Below are positions 17,519 to 25,687 of a stretch of 64,000 bases of DNA, piece by piece. The notes beneath the pieces were generated by a model. It was not told where the DNA came from. It saw nothing but the letters and a program-made list of their open reading frames with translations, and made no database searches. The translations under genes and the position numbers were made by a program. Source of the stretch: Streptomyces sp. MA5143a (lineage in GTDB: Bacteria; Actinomycetota; Actinomycetes; Streptomycetales; Streptomycetaceae); contig NZ_OLMK01000001.1 of the NCBI RefSeq assembly GCF_900290235.1, forward strand, positions 124,001-188,000. Direction: 5' to 3'. Each line of letters begins with the position of its first letter. Position 1 is the stretch's first letter.

Positions 17519-17917
17519 ATGAGTGCTGTTCCTCGTTCAGAGAAGCCGGCGGGCCGGTTCCGGCGCATGCTCGACCGGCTGTCCTCGTCCCAGGAGGACC
17601 TGGAGAGCGAGGAGCTGCGGGAGGACACGGACACCGCGGGCTGTACGCGGATCTGTGACTGCCACGACCGCCAGATCGTGACGGTTACTGGTACCTTGCG
17701 CACGGTCACGCTGCGCCCGCGGGCCGGTGTGCCGGCCCTGGAGGCCGAGCTGTTCGACGGTTCGGCCGCCCTGGACGTGGTGTGGCTCGGCAGGCGCTCC
17801 ATCGTCGGGATAGAGCCGGGGCGCAAGCTGATCGCATCCGGTCGGGTCTCGATGAGCCGGGGCCGTAGGGTGCTCTTCAACCCGAAGTACGAACTCAGAC
17901 CGCTCGGACGGGAGTAG
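17519..17917 (+). CDS. OB-fold nucleic-acid-binding protein
   Basis: A 132-residue protein. Residues 1-50 are a charged linker; an OB-fold domain follows (about 50-130). The first strands (CDRQIVTVTGTLRTVTL), a middle part (ELFDGSAALDVVWLGRRSI) and the last strand (RKLIASGRVSMSRGRRVLFNPKYEL) resemble the anticodon-binding/RecG-type OB fold. Such small proteins may bind single-stranded nucleic acid. The isolated pair in CTRICDCHD could be redox-active or bind metal. The DUF3159 gene begins 3 bases after the stop, so they are an operon. Confidence 0.82.
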   Translation: MSAVPRSEKPAGRFRRMLDRLSSSQEDLESEELREDTDTAGCTRICDCHDRQIVTVTGTLRTVTLRPRAGVPALEAELFDGSAALDVVWLGRRSIVGIEPGRKLIASGRVSMSRGRRVLFNPKYELRPLGRE

Positions 17918-17920
17918 CCG

Positions 17921-18688
17921 GTGACGTCGCTCGACAAGCCGACGGAGGACGCCGCCCGCGGCGCCCAGGACACGACCGGTGTCCAGGACGACCCCCAGGA
18001 CTCCAGGGCGGTGACCGAGGCCGCGCTGTTCGAGGCGTTCGGCGGCGTGCGGGGCATGGTCGAGACCGTGCTGCCCGGCCTCCTCTTCGTCACCATCTAC
18101 ACGATCAACAAGGACCTGCACTCGTCGGCCCTCGCGGCCCTCGGTGTCTCCCTGCTGCTGGTCGTGGTGCGGCTGGTCAGGAAGGACACCGTGAAGCACG
18201 CCTTCAGCGGTGTCTTCGGCGTCGCCTTCGGCGTGGTCTTCGCGATGATGACCGGCAAGGCGAAGGACTTCTACCTGCCGGGCATGCTCTACACGCTCGG
18301 CATGGGCCTCACGTACATCATCACCACGCTCGCGGGCGTGCCGCTGATGGGGCTGATGCTCGGGCCGGTGTTCAAGGAGAACCTCTCCTGGCGGACCCGC
18401 AACCCCGGCCGCAAGAAGGCGTACGCGAAGGCGAGCTACGCCTGGGGTGCGATCCTGCTCGGCAAGTGCGCCATCCTCTTCCCGCTGTACTGGTGGGCCG
18501 ACACCGAGCAGCTCGGCTGGGTGCTCGTCGCGCTGAAGATCCCGCCGTTCCTGCTGGCCGTCTGGCTGACCTGGGTGTTCCTGGCCAAGGCGCCGGCGCC
18601 GATCGACGTGTTCGCGGAGATGGAGGCGGCCGAGCAGGCCGAGAAGGAGCGCAAGGCCGCCGAGCGGGCTGCCCACACGGTCGACTGA
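17921..18688 (+). CDS. DUF3159 integral membrane protein
   Basis: A 255-residue membrane protein with a disordered acidic N-terminus (about 1-35) and roughly six hydrophobic helices grouped in pairs. Family hallmarks are LFEAFGGVRGMVETVLPGLL near residue 30, GVFGVAFGVVFAMMTGKAKDFYLPG in the middle and LTWVFLAKAPAP near the end. The C-terminus is a charged helix (EMEAAEQAEKERKAAERAAH). The function is not known; it may be a transport or cell-envelope factor. The GTG start is 3 bases downstream of the OB-fold gene. An 18-base stem terminator follows. Confidence 0.85.
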   Translation: MTSLDKPTEDAARGAQDTTGVQDDPQDSRAVTEAALFEAFGGVRGMVETVLPGLLFVTIYTINKDLHSSALAALGVSLLLVVVRLVRKDTVKHAFSGVFGVAFGVVFAMMTGKAKDFYLPGMLYTLGMGLTYIITTLAGVPLMGLMLGPVFKENLSWRTRNPGRKKAYAKASYAWGAILLGKCAILFPLYWWADTEQLGWVLVALKIPPFLLAVWLTWVFLAKAPAPIDVFAEMEAAEQAEKERKAAERAAHTVD

Positions 18689-18750
18689 ACCACGCAACGA
18701 GCCACCGGCGGCCGATCCTCGGCCGAAGGCACCGCCCGACCGAACCACAC

Positions 18751-18788
18751 GCGAAGGGGCGCCCGGAGACCTCCGGGCGCCCCTTCGC
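18751..18788. terminator. 18-base perfect stem terminator between converging genes
   Basis: Bases 18751-18768 pair perfectly with 18771-18788 around a 2-base centre. The hairpin lies between the DUF3159 gene (plus) and the RCK gene (minus), 14 bases from the latter's stop, and probably terminates both. Confidence 0.8.
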
Positions 18789-18801
18789 CGTGTCCGGCGG
18801 G

Positions 18802-19479
18802 TCAGCTCGTCGCGTCCTCGCGGCGGACCGACAGCAGATCCTCCAGCTGCTCCTCGCGGGCCTGGGCGGCGACGAAGAGGAGCTCGTCGCCGGCTTCGAG
18901 GGAGTCCTCCCGGGTCGGGGTGAGGACCCGGGTGCCGCGGATGATCGTCACCAGGGACGTGTCCTCCGGCCACTCGACCTCGCCCACCTGCGTGCCGGCC
19001 AGCGCCGACTCCGGCGGGAGGGTCAACTCGACCAGGTTGGCGTCACCGTGGCTGAAGCGGAGCAGACGCACCAGGTCACCGACGCTCACCGCCTCCTCGA
19101 CCAGGGCCGACATCAGCCGGGGCGTCGACACGGCGACGTCCACGCCCCACGACTCGTTGAACAGCCACTCGTTCTTCGGGTTGTTGACGCGGGCGACCAC
19201 ACGCGGGACGCCGTACTCCGTCTTCGCCAGCAACGAGACGACCAGATTGACCTTGTCGTCGCCCGTCGCGGCGATCACCACGTTGCAGCGCTGCAGCGCG
19301 GCCTCGTCCAGCGAGGTGATCTCGCAGGCGTCGGCCAGCAGCCACTCCGCCATGGGGACACGCTCGACCGAGATGGCGGTCGGCGCCTTGTCGATGAGCA
19401 GGATCTCGTGGCCGTTCTCCAGCAGTTCGCCCGCGATCGAGCGGCCCACCGCACCGGCTCCGGCAATGGCGACCCTCAT
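18802..19479 (-). CDS. TrkA/RCK-family potassium regulatory protein (second of pair)
   Basis: A 225-residue cytoplasmic protein with an N-terminal Rossmann RCK_N domain: GAGAVGRSIAGELLENGHEILLID, with the acidic end of strand 2 in LLID. An RCK_C domain follows (about 140-220: LVELTLPPESALAGTQVGEVEWPEDTSLVTIIR). Such proteins bind nucleotide and often c-di-AMP, and gate Trk/Ktr-type K+ channels or transporters. Its ATG shares one base with the stop of the preceding RCK gene (TGATG), so the two are translated together and probably form heteromers. No TrkH/KtrB pore gene is nearby; the KimA-like transporter gene is the obvious neighbour. Confidence 0.88.
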   Translation of the reverse strand: MRVAIAGAGAVGRSIAGELLENGHEILLIDKAPTAISVERVPMAEWLLADACEITSLDEAALQRCNVVIAATGDDKVNLVVSLLAKTEYGVPRVVARVNNPKNEWLFNESWGVDVAVSTPRLMSALVEEAVSVGDLVRLLRFSHGDANLVELTLPPESALAGTQVGEVEWPEDTSLVTIIRGTRVLTPTREDSLEAGDELLFVAAQAREEQLEDLLSVRREDATS

Positions 19480-20150
19480 CAGTGACCGCCCTCCTCGTCG
19501 GGGCCCTCGGCGAAGGAGGCCTCGACCTTCTCGACGTCGTCCGTACGCATCATCACGTGCACCAGGTCGCCCTCCTGCAGCACCGTCTGCGAGGTGGGCA
19601 GGATGGCCTCACCCAGGCGGGTGAGGAACGCGACGCGGACGCCCGTCTCCTCCTGCATCTTGCTGATCTTGTGGCCCACCCAGGCCGAGGAGGCGTGCAC
19701 CTCGGCGAGCTGGACGCCCCCGGTGGGGTCGCGCCACAACGGTTCGGACCCGGCGGGCAGCAGCCGGCGCAGCATCTGGTCGGCCGTCCAGCGGACCGTG
19801 GCGACCGTGGGGATGCCCAGACGCTGGTAGACCTCGGCGCGGCGGGGGTCGTAGATCCTCGCCGCCACGTTCTCGATGCCGAACATCTCGCGGGCGACGC
19901 GGGCGGCGATGATGTTCGAGTTGTCGCCGCTGGAGACGGCCGCGAACGCGCCCGCCTCCTCGATGCCCGCCTCACGCAGGGTGTCGCGGTCGAAGCCGAC
20001 ACCGGTGACACGGCGGCCACCGAATCCCGAGCCCAGACGACGGAAGGCAGTGGGGTCCTGGTCGATCACGGCGACCGTGTGCCCCTGTTGCTCCAGGGTC
20101 TGGGCGAGGGTCGACCCCACTCGCCCGCAGCCCATGATGACGATGTGCAC
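19479..20150 (-). CDS. TrkA/RCK-family potassium regulatory protein (first of pair)
   Basis: A 223-residue paralogue of the gene that follows it. The nucleotide-binding motif is GCGRVGSTLAQTLEQQGHTVAVID. A long middle section (VYQRLGIPTVATVRWTADQMLRRLLP) leads into an RCK_C-like tail (about 140-215: QLAEVHASSAWVGHKISKM, VLQEGDLVHVMM). The acidic end after TGVGFD and the SSGDNSN stretch fit dinucleotide binding. It is the promoter-proximal member of the pair. A 36-residue membrane microprotein gene lies 117 bases upstream on the same strand, so the three may be one operon facing the KimA-like gene. Confidence 0.88.
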   Translation of the reverse strand: MHIVIMGCGRVGSTLAQTLEQQGHTVAVIDQDPTAFRRLGSGFGGRRVTGVGFDRDTLREAGIEEAGAFAAVSSGDNSNIIAARVAREMFGIENVAARIYDPRRAEVYQRLGIPTVATVRWTADQMLRRLLPAGSEPLWRDPTGGVQLAEVHASSAWVGHKISKMQEETGVRVAFLTRLGEAILPTSQTVLQEGDLVHVMMRTDDVEKVEASFAEGPDEEGGH

Positions 20151-20267
20151 GACCGTCCTTCCGGTGTCAATAGCTGGTGTTCAGCCGAAACGGCAAAAAC
20201 AGGGTCTCAGACCGTGGCCCAAGCTACACACGCGCGGTCCGCCAAGGGCACCCCCGTGCAGCACCCG

Positions 20268-20378
20268 TCAGGTGGGCGAGCGCCGACGGCTGATCCGGCG
20301 GACGCTGATCATCGTCAGGACACCGAGGCCGACGAGGGACACGAGTGCGCCGATCAGCTCCGCGGTCGACGCCTGCAT
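20268..20378 (-). CDS. 36-residue single-span membrane microprotein
   Basis: A small frame starting ATG at 20378 with an ideal TGGAGG site 4 bases upstream. It encodes 36 residues: a short polar start (MQASTAE), one hydrophobic helix (LIGALVSLVGLGVLTMISV) and a strongly basic tail (RRISRRRSPT). The tail predicts that the C-terminus is cytoplasmic. It sits between the divergent KimA-like transporter gene and the two RCK genes. It may be a subunit or regulator of K+ transport, by analogy with small K+-transport peptides such as KdpF; that is inference from position. I recall similar short frames here in other Streptomyces. Confidence 0.62.
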   Translation of the reverse strand: MQASTAELIGALVSLVGLGVLTMISVRRISRRRSPT

Positions 20379-20446
20379 GGGGCCTCCAGAGATGGGGGAC
20401 GGGATTCGTCATATAGACATCAGGACGCCCCCATTAGGCCTGAGGA

Positions 20447-20516
20447 TGCGTCACGTGACGCACCTCGCAGGGACGCCCGGGGAGATTTCACCCAGGGGCC
20501 CGCCGGGATTTCACCC
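20447..20516. promoter_or_regulatory. Palindrome and direct repeat in the KimA-like gene promoter region
   Basis: TGCGTCACGTGACGCA at 20447-20462 is a perfect 16-base palindrome. It is followed by two exact copies of GATTTCACCC at 20484-20493 and 20507-20516, spaced 23 bases apart (about two helical turns). All lie within 111 bases of the GTG at 20558, between divergent potassium genes. They look like binding sites for one or two regulators. No ydaO (c-di-AMP) riboswitch was recognised here. Confidence 0.5.
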
Positions 20517-20557
20517 GGATGTGCCCAGAACCAGCCGGGGCGCTTACGATCCTCTGC

Positions 20558-22621
20558 GTGTCCAAACTGACCGACCTGCCCAAACGGATTCTGATCGGGC
20601 GCGCTCTGCGCAGCGACCGGCTCGGCGAAACGCTCCTGCCGAAGCGGATCGCACTCCCCGTCTTCGCCTCCGACCCGCTCTCGTCCGTGGCGTACGCACC
20701 CGGCGAGGTCCTGCTGGTCCTCTCCATCACGGGCGTGTCGGCCTACCACTTCAGCCCCTGGATCGCCGTCGCCGTCGTCGTGCTGATGTTCACCGTGGTG
20801 GCGTCCTACCGGCAGAACGTGCACGCCTATCCGAGCGGCGGCGGCGACTACGAGGTGGCGAACACCAACCTCGGTCCCAAGGCCGGTCTCACCGTCGCCA
20901 GCGCCCTGCTCGTCGACTACGTCCTCACCGTCGCGGTGTCGATCTCCTCCGGCGTGGAGAACCTCGGCTCGGCCATCCCCTTCTTCGTCGAGCACAAGGT
21001 GCTGTGCGCGGTCGGCATCATCGTGCTGCTCACGCTGATGAACCTGCGCGGGGTGAAGGAGTCCGGCAAGCTGTTCGCGATCCCGACGTACGTCTTCGTC
21101 GTCGGAGTGTTCGCGATGATCGCCTGGGGTGCCTTCCGCGGGCTGGTCCTCGACGAGACGATGCGGGCACCCACCTCGGACCTGGAGATCAAGCCCGAGC
21201 ACGAGGGGCTCGCCGGTTTCGCGCTGGTCTTCCTGCTGCTGCGCGCCTTCTCCTCCGGCTGCGCCGCGCTGACCGGCGTGGAGGCCATCTCCAACGGCGT
21301 CCCCGCCTTCCGCAAGCCCAAGTCGAAGAACGCGGCGACCACCCTCGCCGCGATGGGCCTGCTGGCCGTCACCATGTTCTGCGGCATCATCGGCCTCGCC
21401 ATGGCCACCAACGTGCGGATGGCCGAGAACCCGGCGGTCGACCTCGTGCGCGACGGCACCCCGGTCGGCGAGTCCTATGTCCAGAACCCGGTGATCTCGC
21501 AGGTCGCGGCCGCCGTCTTCGGCGACGGAACGTTCTTCTTCATCGTGCTGGCCGCCGCCACCGCCCTGGTCCTCTTCCTGGCCGCCAACACCGCGTACAA
21601 CGGCTTCCCGCTCCTCGGCTCGATCCTCGCGCAGGACCGCTACCTGCCGCGCCAGCTGCACACCCGCGGCGACCGCCTCGCCTTCTCCAACGGCATCGTG
21701 CTCCTCGCGGGCGCCGCCGTCCTCCTGGTGTGGATCTACGGCGCCGACTCCACGCGCCTGATCCAGCTGTACATCGTCGGTGTGTTCGTCTCCTTCACGC
21801 TGAGCCAGACGGGCATGGTCCGGCACTGGAACCGCCATCTGCGCACCGAGAAGGACCAGGCCAAGCGGCGCCACATGGTCCGCTCGCGGGCCATCAACGC
21901 CTTCGGCGCCTTCTTCACCGGGCTCGTCCTGATCGTCGTCCTCGTCACCAAGTTCACGCACGGCGCCTGGGTGGCCCTGCTCGGCATGGTGATCTTCTAC
22001 GCGACGATGACCGCGATCCGTAAGCACTACGACCGGGTCGCCGCCGAGATCGCCGCCCCCGACGGCCCCAGCGACGACGTCGTACGGCCGTCCCGGGTCC
22101 ACTCCGTGGTGCTGATCTCCAAGATCCACCGCCCGACCCTGCGCGCCCTCGCCTACGCCAAGCTGCTGCGCTCGCACACCCTGGAGGCGCTCAGCGTCAA
22201 CGTCGACCCGGCCGAGACCAAGGCGCTCCAGGAGGAGTGGAACCGGCGCGGCATCGACGTACCGCTGAAGGTCCTCGACTCGCCGTACCGGGAGGTCACC
22301 CGGCCGGTCATCGAGTACGTCAAGGGCCTGCGCAAGGAGTCCCCGCGCGACGCGGTGTCGGTGATCATCCCCGAGTACGTGGTCGGTCACTGGTACGAGC
22401 ATCTGCTGCACAACCAGAGCGCGCTCCGGCTCAAGGGGCGCCTGCTGTTCACGCCGGGTGTCATGGTGACCTCCGTGCCGTACCAGCTGGAGTCCTCCGA
22501 GGTCGCCAAGCGGCGCGAACGCAAGCGGCAGGAGTGGAACGCGCCGGGTTCGGTACGGCGTGGTCCGGCGCACGAGCGGTCCAAGACCCCGGCGAAGGAG
22601 TCCTCGGCCAACCAGAGCTGA
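20558..22621 (+). CDS. KimA-like (YdaO/APC-superfamily) potassium transporter
   Basis: A 687-residue protein with about 12 membrane helices (to about residue 470) and a cytosolic C-terminal domain. It aligns by eye with Bacillus subtilis KimA throughout: SDPLSSVAYAPGEVLLVL, SYRQNVHAYPSGGGDYEVA, LLVDYVLTVAVSISSGVEN, SSGCAALTGVEAISNGVPAF, GDRLAFSNGI and the tail YEHLLHNQSALRLKGRLLF. KimA is a high-affinity K+/H+ symporter inhibited by c-di-AMP. Many database entries would call this an amino-acid permease, but the match to KimA is much more specific. The GTG start gives the short conserved N-terminus. It lies divergent from two RCK genes, supporting a potassium role. Confidence 0.82.
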   Translation: MSKLTDLPKRILIGRALRSDRLGETLLPKRIALPVFASDPLSSVAYAPGEVLLVLSITGVSAYHFSPWIAVAVVVLMFTVVASYRQNVHAYPSGGGDYEVANTNLGPKAGLTVASALLVDYVLTVAVSISSGVENLGSAIPFFVEHKVLCAVGIIVLLTLMNLRGVKESGKLFAIPTYVFVVGVFAMIAWGAFRGLVLDETMRAPTSDLEIKPEHEGLAGFALVFLLLRAFSSGCAALTGVEAISNGVPAFRKPKSKNAATTLAAMGLLAVTMFCGIIGLAMATNVRMAENPAVDLVRDGTPVGESYVQNPVISQVAAAVFGDGTFFFIVLAAATALVLFLAANTAYNGFPLLGSILAQDRYLPRQLHTRGDRLAFSNGIVLLAGAAVLLVWIYGADSTRLIQLYIVGVFVSFTLSQTGMVRHWNRHLRTEKDQAKRRHMVRSRAINAFGAFFTGLVLIVVLVTKFTHGAWVALLGMVIFYATMTAIRKHYDRVAAEIAAPDGPSDDVVRPSRVHSVVLISKIHRPTLRALAYAKLLRSHTLEALSVNVDPAETKALQEEWNRRGIDVPLKVLDSPYREVTRPVIEYVKGLRKESPRDAVSVIIPEYVVGHWYEHLLHNQSALRLKGRLLFTPGVMVTSVPYQLESSEVAKRRERKRQEWNAPGSVRRGPAHERSKTPAKESSANQS

Positions 22622-22757
22622 GTCACCGGTCACCCGGAGCGGCGCCTCGCGAGGGCGGGGCGCCGCTCCTGTGGTCGGCGGCCGGACGGCACCCACGTAG
22701 ACTGGTGGGCTGTTGTCCGGCCGTTGTCGCTTCCCTCTCTCCTGGAGTCACCCCGCC

Positions 22758-24086
22758 ATGCAGGCAGAACCGAAGAAATCGCTGGTGGGGGAGGAGTACG
22801 AGGTCGAGGTCGGCCCCGTCGCCCATGGTGGTCACTGCATCGCCCGTACGGCGGAGGGTCAGGTCCTCTTCGTCCGGCACACGCTGCCCGGTGAGCGGGT
22901 CGTGGCCCGGGTGACCGAGGGCGAGGAGGGCGCGCGCTTCCTGCGGGCCGACGCCGTCGAGGTGCTCGACGCGGCCAAGGACCGCATCGAGGCGCCCTGC
23001 CCCTACGCCGGCCCCGGCCGCTGCGGTGGCTGCGACTGGCAGCATGTGAAGCCGGGCGCGCAGCGCCGCTTCAAGGGCGAGGTCCTCGCCGAGCAGCTGC
23101 GGCGGCTCGCGGGTCTCACGCCCGAGGAGGCGGGCTGGGACGGCACCGTGATGCCGACCGAGGGCGACAAGGTCCCGGCGGGCGAGGTCCCGGCGTGGCG
23201 CACGCGCGTGCAGTACGCGGTGGACGCCTCGGGGCACGCGGGTCTGCGCCGCCACCGCTCCCACGAGGTCGAGCCGATCGACCACTGCATGATCGCGGCG
23301 CCGGGTGTGAGCGAGCTGGGCATCGAGAAGCGGGACTGGTCCGGCATGGAGTCGGTCGACGCGATCGCGGCGACGGGTTCACAGGACCGCCAGGTGATCC
23401 TCACGCCGAAGCCGGGGGCGCGGCTGCCGATCGTGGAGCTGGACAAGCCGGTGTCGGTGATGCGGGTCGGGGAGAAGGACCGGGGTGTGCACCGCGTCCA
23501 CGGGCGCCCCTTCGTCCGCGAGCGCGCCGACGACCGCACGTACCGGGTCGGCAGCGGTGGTTTCTGGCAGGTCCACCCCAAGGCCGCGGACACCCTCGTG
23601 AAGGCCGTCATGCAGGGCCTGCTGCCCCGCAAGGGCGACACCGCGCTCGACCTCTACTGCGGGGTCGGGCTGTTCGCGGGCGCCCTCGCCGACCGGGTCG
23701 GTGAGAAGGGAGCCGTCCTCGGCATCGAGTCCGGCAAGCGGGCGGTCGAGGACGCGCGGCACAACCTCGCGGAGTTCGACCGCGTACGGATCGAGCTGGG
23801 CAAGGTCGAGGCGGTGCTGCCGCGCACCGGGATCACCGAGGTCGACCTGGTCGTCCTCGACCCGCCCCGCGCGGGCGCGGGCCGCAAGACGGTGGAGCAC
23901 CTGTCGACGTTGGGCGCGCGTCGTATCGCGTACGTCGCCTGCGATCCCGCTGCGCTGGCCCGCGACCTGGGGTACTTCCGCGAGGGGGGTTACCGGGTGC
24001 GGATGCTGAGGGCGTTCGATCTGTTTCCGATGACGCATCATCTGGAGTGCGTGGCAATTCTGGAGCCCGCAACAAAGAGTCTCTGA
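22758..24086 (+). CDS. SAM-dependent RNA (uracil-5-)methyltransferase, TrmA/RlmCD type
   Basis: A 442-residue enzyme. A TRAM domain (about 5-70) is followed by an iron-sulfur cysteine cluster (Cys81, Cys89, Cys92 in CPYAGPGRCGGCDW, with a later Cys). The methyltransferase domain carries the SAM motif LDLYCGVGLFAGAL, then GIESGKRAVEDARHN. The active-site loop is DPPRAGAGRK, with the nucleophilic cysteine in AYVACDP. It makes 5-methyluridine in rRNA or tRNA; the exact site is unknown. The ATG at 22758 follows CCTGGAG. The final ~20 codons are duplicated, diverged, at 35446-35507. This is the last clearly core gene before the accessory block. Confidence 0.9.
   Translation: MQAEPKKSLVGEEYEVEVGPVAHGGHCIARTAEGQVLFVRHTLPGERVVARVTEGEEGARFLRADAVEVLDAAKDRIEAPCPYAGPGRCGGCDWQHVKPGAQRRFKGEVLAEQLRRLAGLTPEEAGWDGTVMPTEGDKVPAGEVPAWRTRVQYAVDASGHAGLRRHRSHEVEPIDHCMIAAPGVSELGIEKRDWSGMESVDAIAATGSQDRQVILTPKPGARLPIVELDKPVSVMRVGEKDRGVHRVHGRPFVRERADDRTYRVGSGGFWQVHPKAADTLVKAVMQGLLPRKGDTALDLYCGVGLFAGALADRVGEKGAVLGIESGKRAVEDARHNLAEFDRVRIELGKVEAVLPRTGITEVDLVVLDPPRAGAGRKTVEHLSTLGARRIAYVACDPAALARDLGYFREGGYRVRMLRAFDLFPMTHHLECVAILEPATKSL
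24025..24086 (+). repeat. Left copy of duplicated methyltransferase 3' end (att-like direct repeat)
   Basis: The end of the RNA methyltransferase gene, from TTCCGATGACGCATCA (24025-24040) through CTGGAGTGCGT (24042-24052) to the stop. It recurs at 35446-35507 with 27 of the first 28 bases shared apart from one T/C change. Similarity fades but extends past the stop (CTGCGGGTTC here, CTGCAGGTTC there). It marks the left edge of the insert. Confidence 0.6.
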
Positions 24087-24329
24087 GCTGCGGGTTCTCT
24101 CATTCCTCGGCTGACCGGGTGTGTGCTCGACCTGTTTCCCGAAGTCCATGACGTGGGGCGTCTCCATGGCTCGTGAAGGCCGTCCGACCTGGCATGTCTG
24201 GGGCCGCTGCAGGATCGGCGGGGATCGTCTTGCCGTCCCTCGGCCCGGCGACGCCAACGATCTCGACGCTCAGATGACGCTCGCTCTGATGAGGCGCAGG
24301 ACAGCGGAGGCTGCTGGACGAAACCGGGC

Positions 24330-25596
24330 TCACCGCGCCAGTGGATCGGGACCGGCCTGCCAGGGGCGGCACAGCGCGAGGAAGCATCCGGCCGCGGCCA
24401 CGGCGAGGCCGAGCACCGACATCGCCATGGGGAGGGCGGTGGACTGCCCCCCCGAGACCGGCGAGGGCGGGGGCGAGGGCGCCCATGAGGAACTGGGTGG
24501 TGCCCAGTAGCGCGGAGGCACTGCCCGCCGCGTGCGGGGCGCGCTGCAGGGACAGGGCTGTGGTGGTGGGAAGGATCATGCCGACCGGACAAGCGGTGAA
24601 GAAGAGCGCGACCGCGATCCATGGCAGACCCACGTGCGTGGCGGTGACCAGGAGCACCAGGGCCACGCCCGCGGCGGCGAGCACGGCCAGGCCGGTGGCC
24701 AGCACCCGGTGCGAGGGGAAGCGGCCGAGCAGGAGTTTGCCGTTGAGCTGCCCGGTGGCGACCATGCCGAGCGAGTTGAGGCCGAAGAGCAGGCTGTACG
24801 TCTGTGGGGAGGCGCCGTAGACCTCCTGGAGAGTGAAGGAGGAGCCGGCGATGTATGCGAACAGGGCGGCGAAGCCGAGGCCGCCGGTGAGCAGGTAACC
24901 GGTGAAGGAGCGGTCGCCCACCAGCTCGCGCATGGTGCGCAGGGTCGCCGGGAGTCCGCCGTGTCGCCGTGCCGGACGTGGCAGGGTCTCGGGCAGCACA
25001 GTGGCGGTGGCCGCGAGGATGGCCAGCCCCAGGAGCGTGAGGGTGACGAACACGCCGCGCCATGAGGTCAGCCGCAGCAACTGGGCGCCCAGTACAGGGG
25101 CGAGGATCGGCGCGGTGCCGGAGACCAGCATCAGCGAGGACAGCAGCCGGGCGGCGGCGAGTCCGTCGTACAGGTCACGCACGACCGCCCGGGCGATGAC
25201 GATGCCGGCGGCCCCCGCCAGGCCCTGGACCAGACGCATGCCGATGAGCACCGCAGGATCCGGGGCGAAGGCGCACAGGGCGCCGGTCACCACGTACACC
25301 GACAGGCCCACGATCAGCGGCCGACGCCGGCCGAGGGTGTCGCTGAGAGGGCCGATGGCCAGTTGCCCCAGGGCGATCCCGACCATGAAGGCGGTCAGGG
25401 TGAGCTGAGTGACGGCCTGTGAGACGTGCAGGTCCGTGCCGACCTGCGGGAGAGCCGGCAGGTACAGGTCGATGGTGAGGGGGCCGAGTGCGGTCAGGGA
25501 GCCCAGGACCAGGACGAGGGAGAGGTGGCGGCGGCCTCGAGCCGTGCGTCGCTCCGTGGCGTCTGCCGGGGCGCCGGTCTGCGGAATTGCGTCCAT
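24330..25596 (-). pseudogene. Bcr/CflA-type multidrug MFS transporter, frameshifted in a G-run
   Basis: The start (ATG 25596) and the first ~380 residues are a normal Bcr/CflA drug:proton antiporter, with SLTALGPLTIDLYLPALP, the motif A loop GPLSDTLGRRRPLIVG and about ten helices. At 24447-24453 a run of seven C (seven G on the coding strand) shifts the frame in the middle of the last helix region. As written, the protein runs on in an alternative frame to 24100 and gains a long polar, Arg-rich tail. Removing one G restores QSTALPMAMSVLGLAVAAAG and a stop at 24330, giving about 421 residues, the family norm. This may be a true mutation, phase variation or a homopolymer sequencing error. Confidence 0.8.
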
Positions 25597-25620
25597 CTCT
25601 GTTCCAGACTGCGTCGGTCG

Positions 25621-25660
25621 GCGACCGTGAGCGGCAGGGAACCCTGCCGCTCACGGTCGC
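25621..25660. terminator. 19-base perfect stem terminator
   Basis: Bases 25621-25639 pair perfectly with 25642-25660 with a 2-base centre. It lies 27 bases after the stop of the minus-strand propeller gene (25688) and just upstream of the MFS start, so it terminates the former. Confidence 0.8.
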
Positions 25661-25687
25661 CACGAAGGGGTGGCCGGTACGGCCGTG

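Noticed and set aside
20379..20557. c-di-AMP (ydaO) riboswitch before the KimA-like gene
   Set aside because: I could not find the conserved ydaO core or room for its full fold; only a palindrome and direct repeats are visible.
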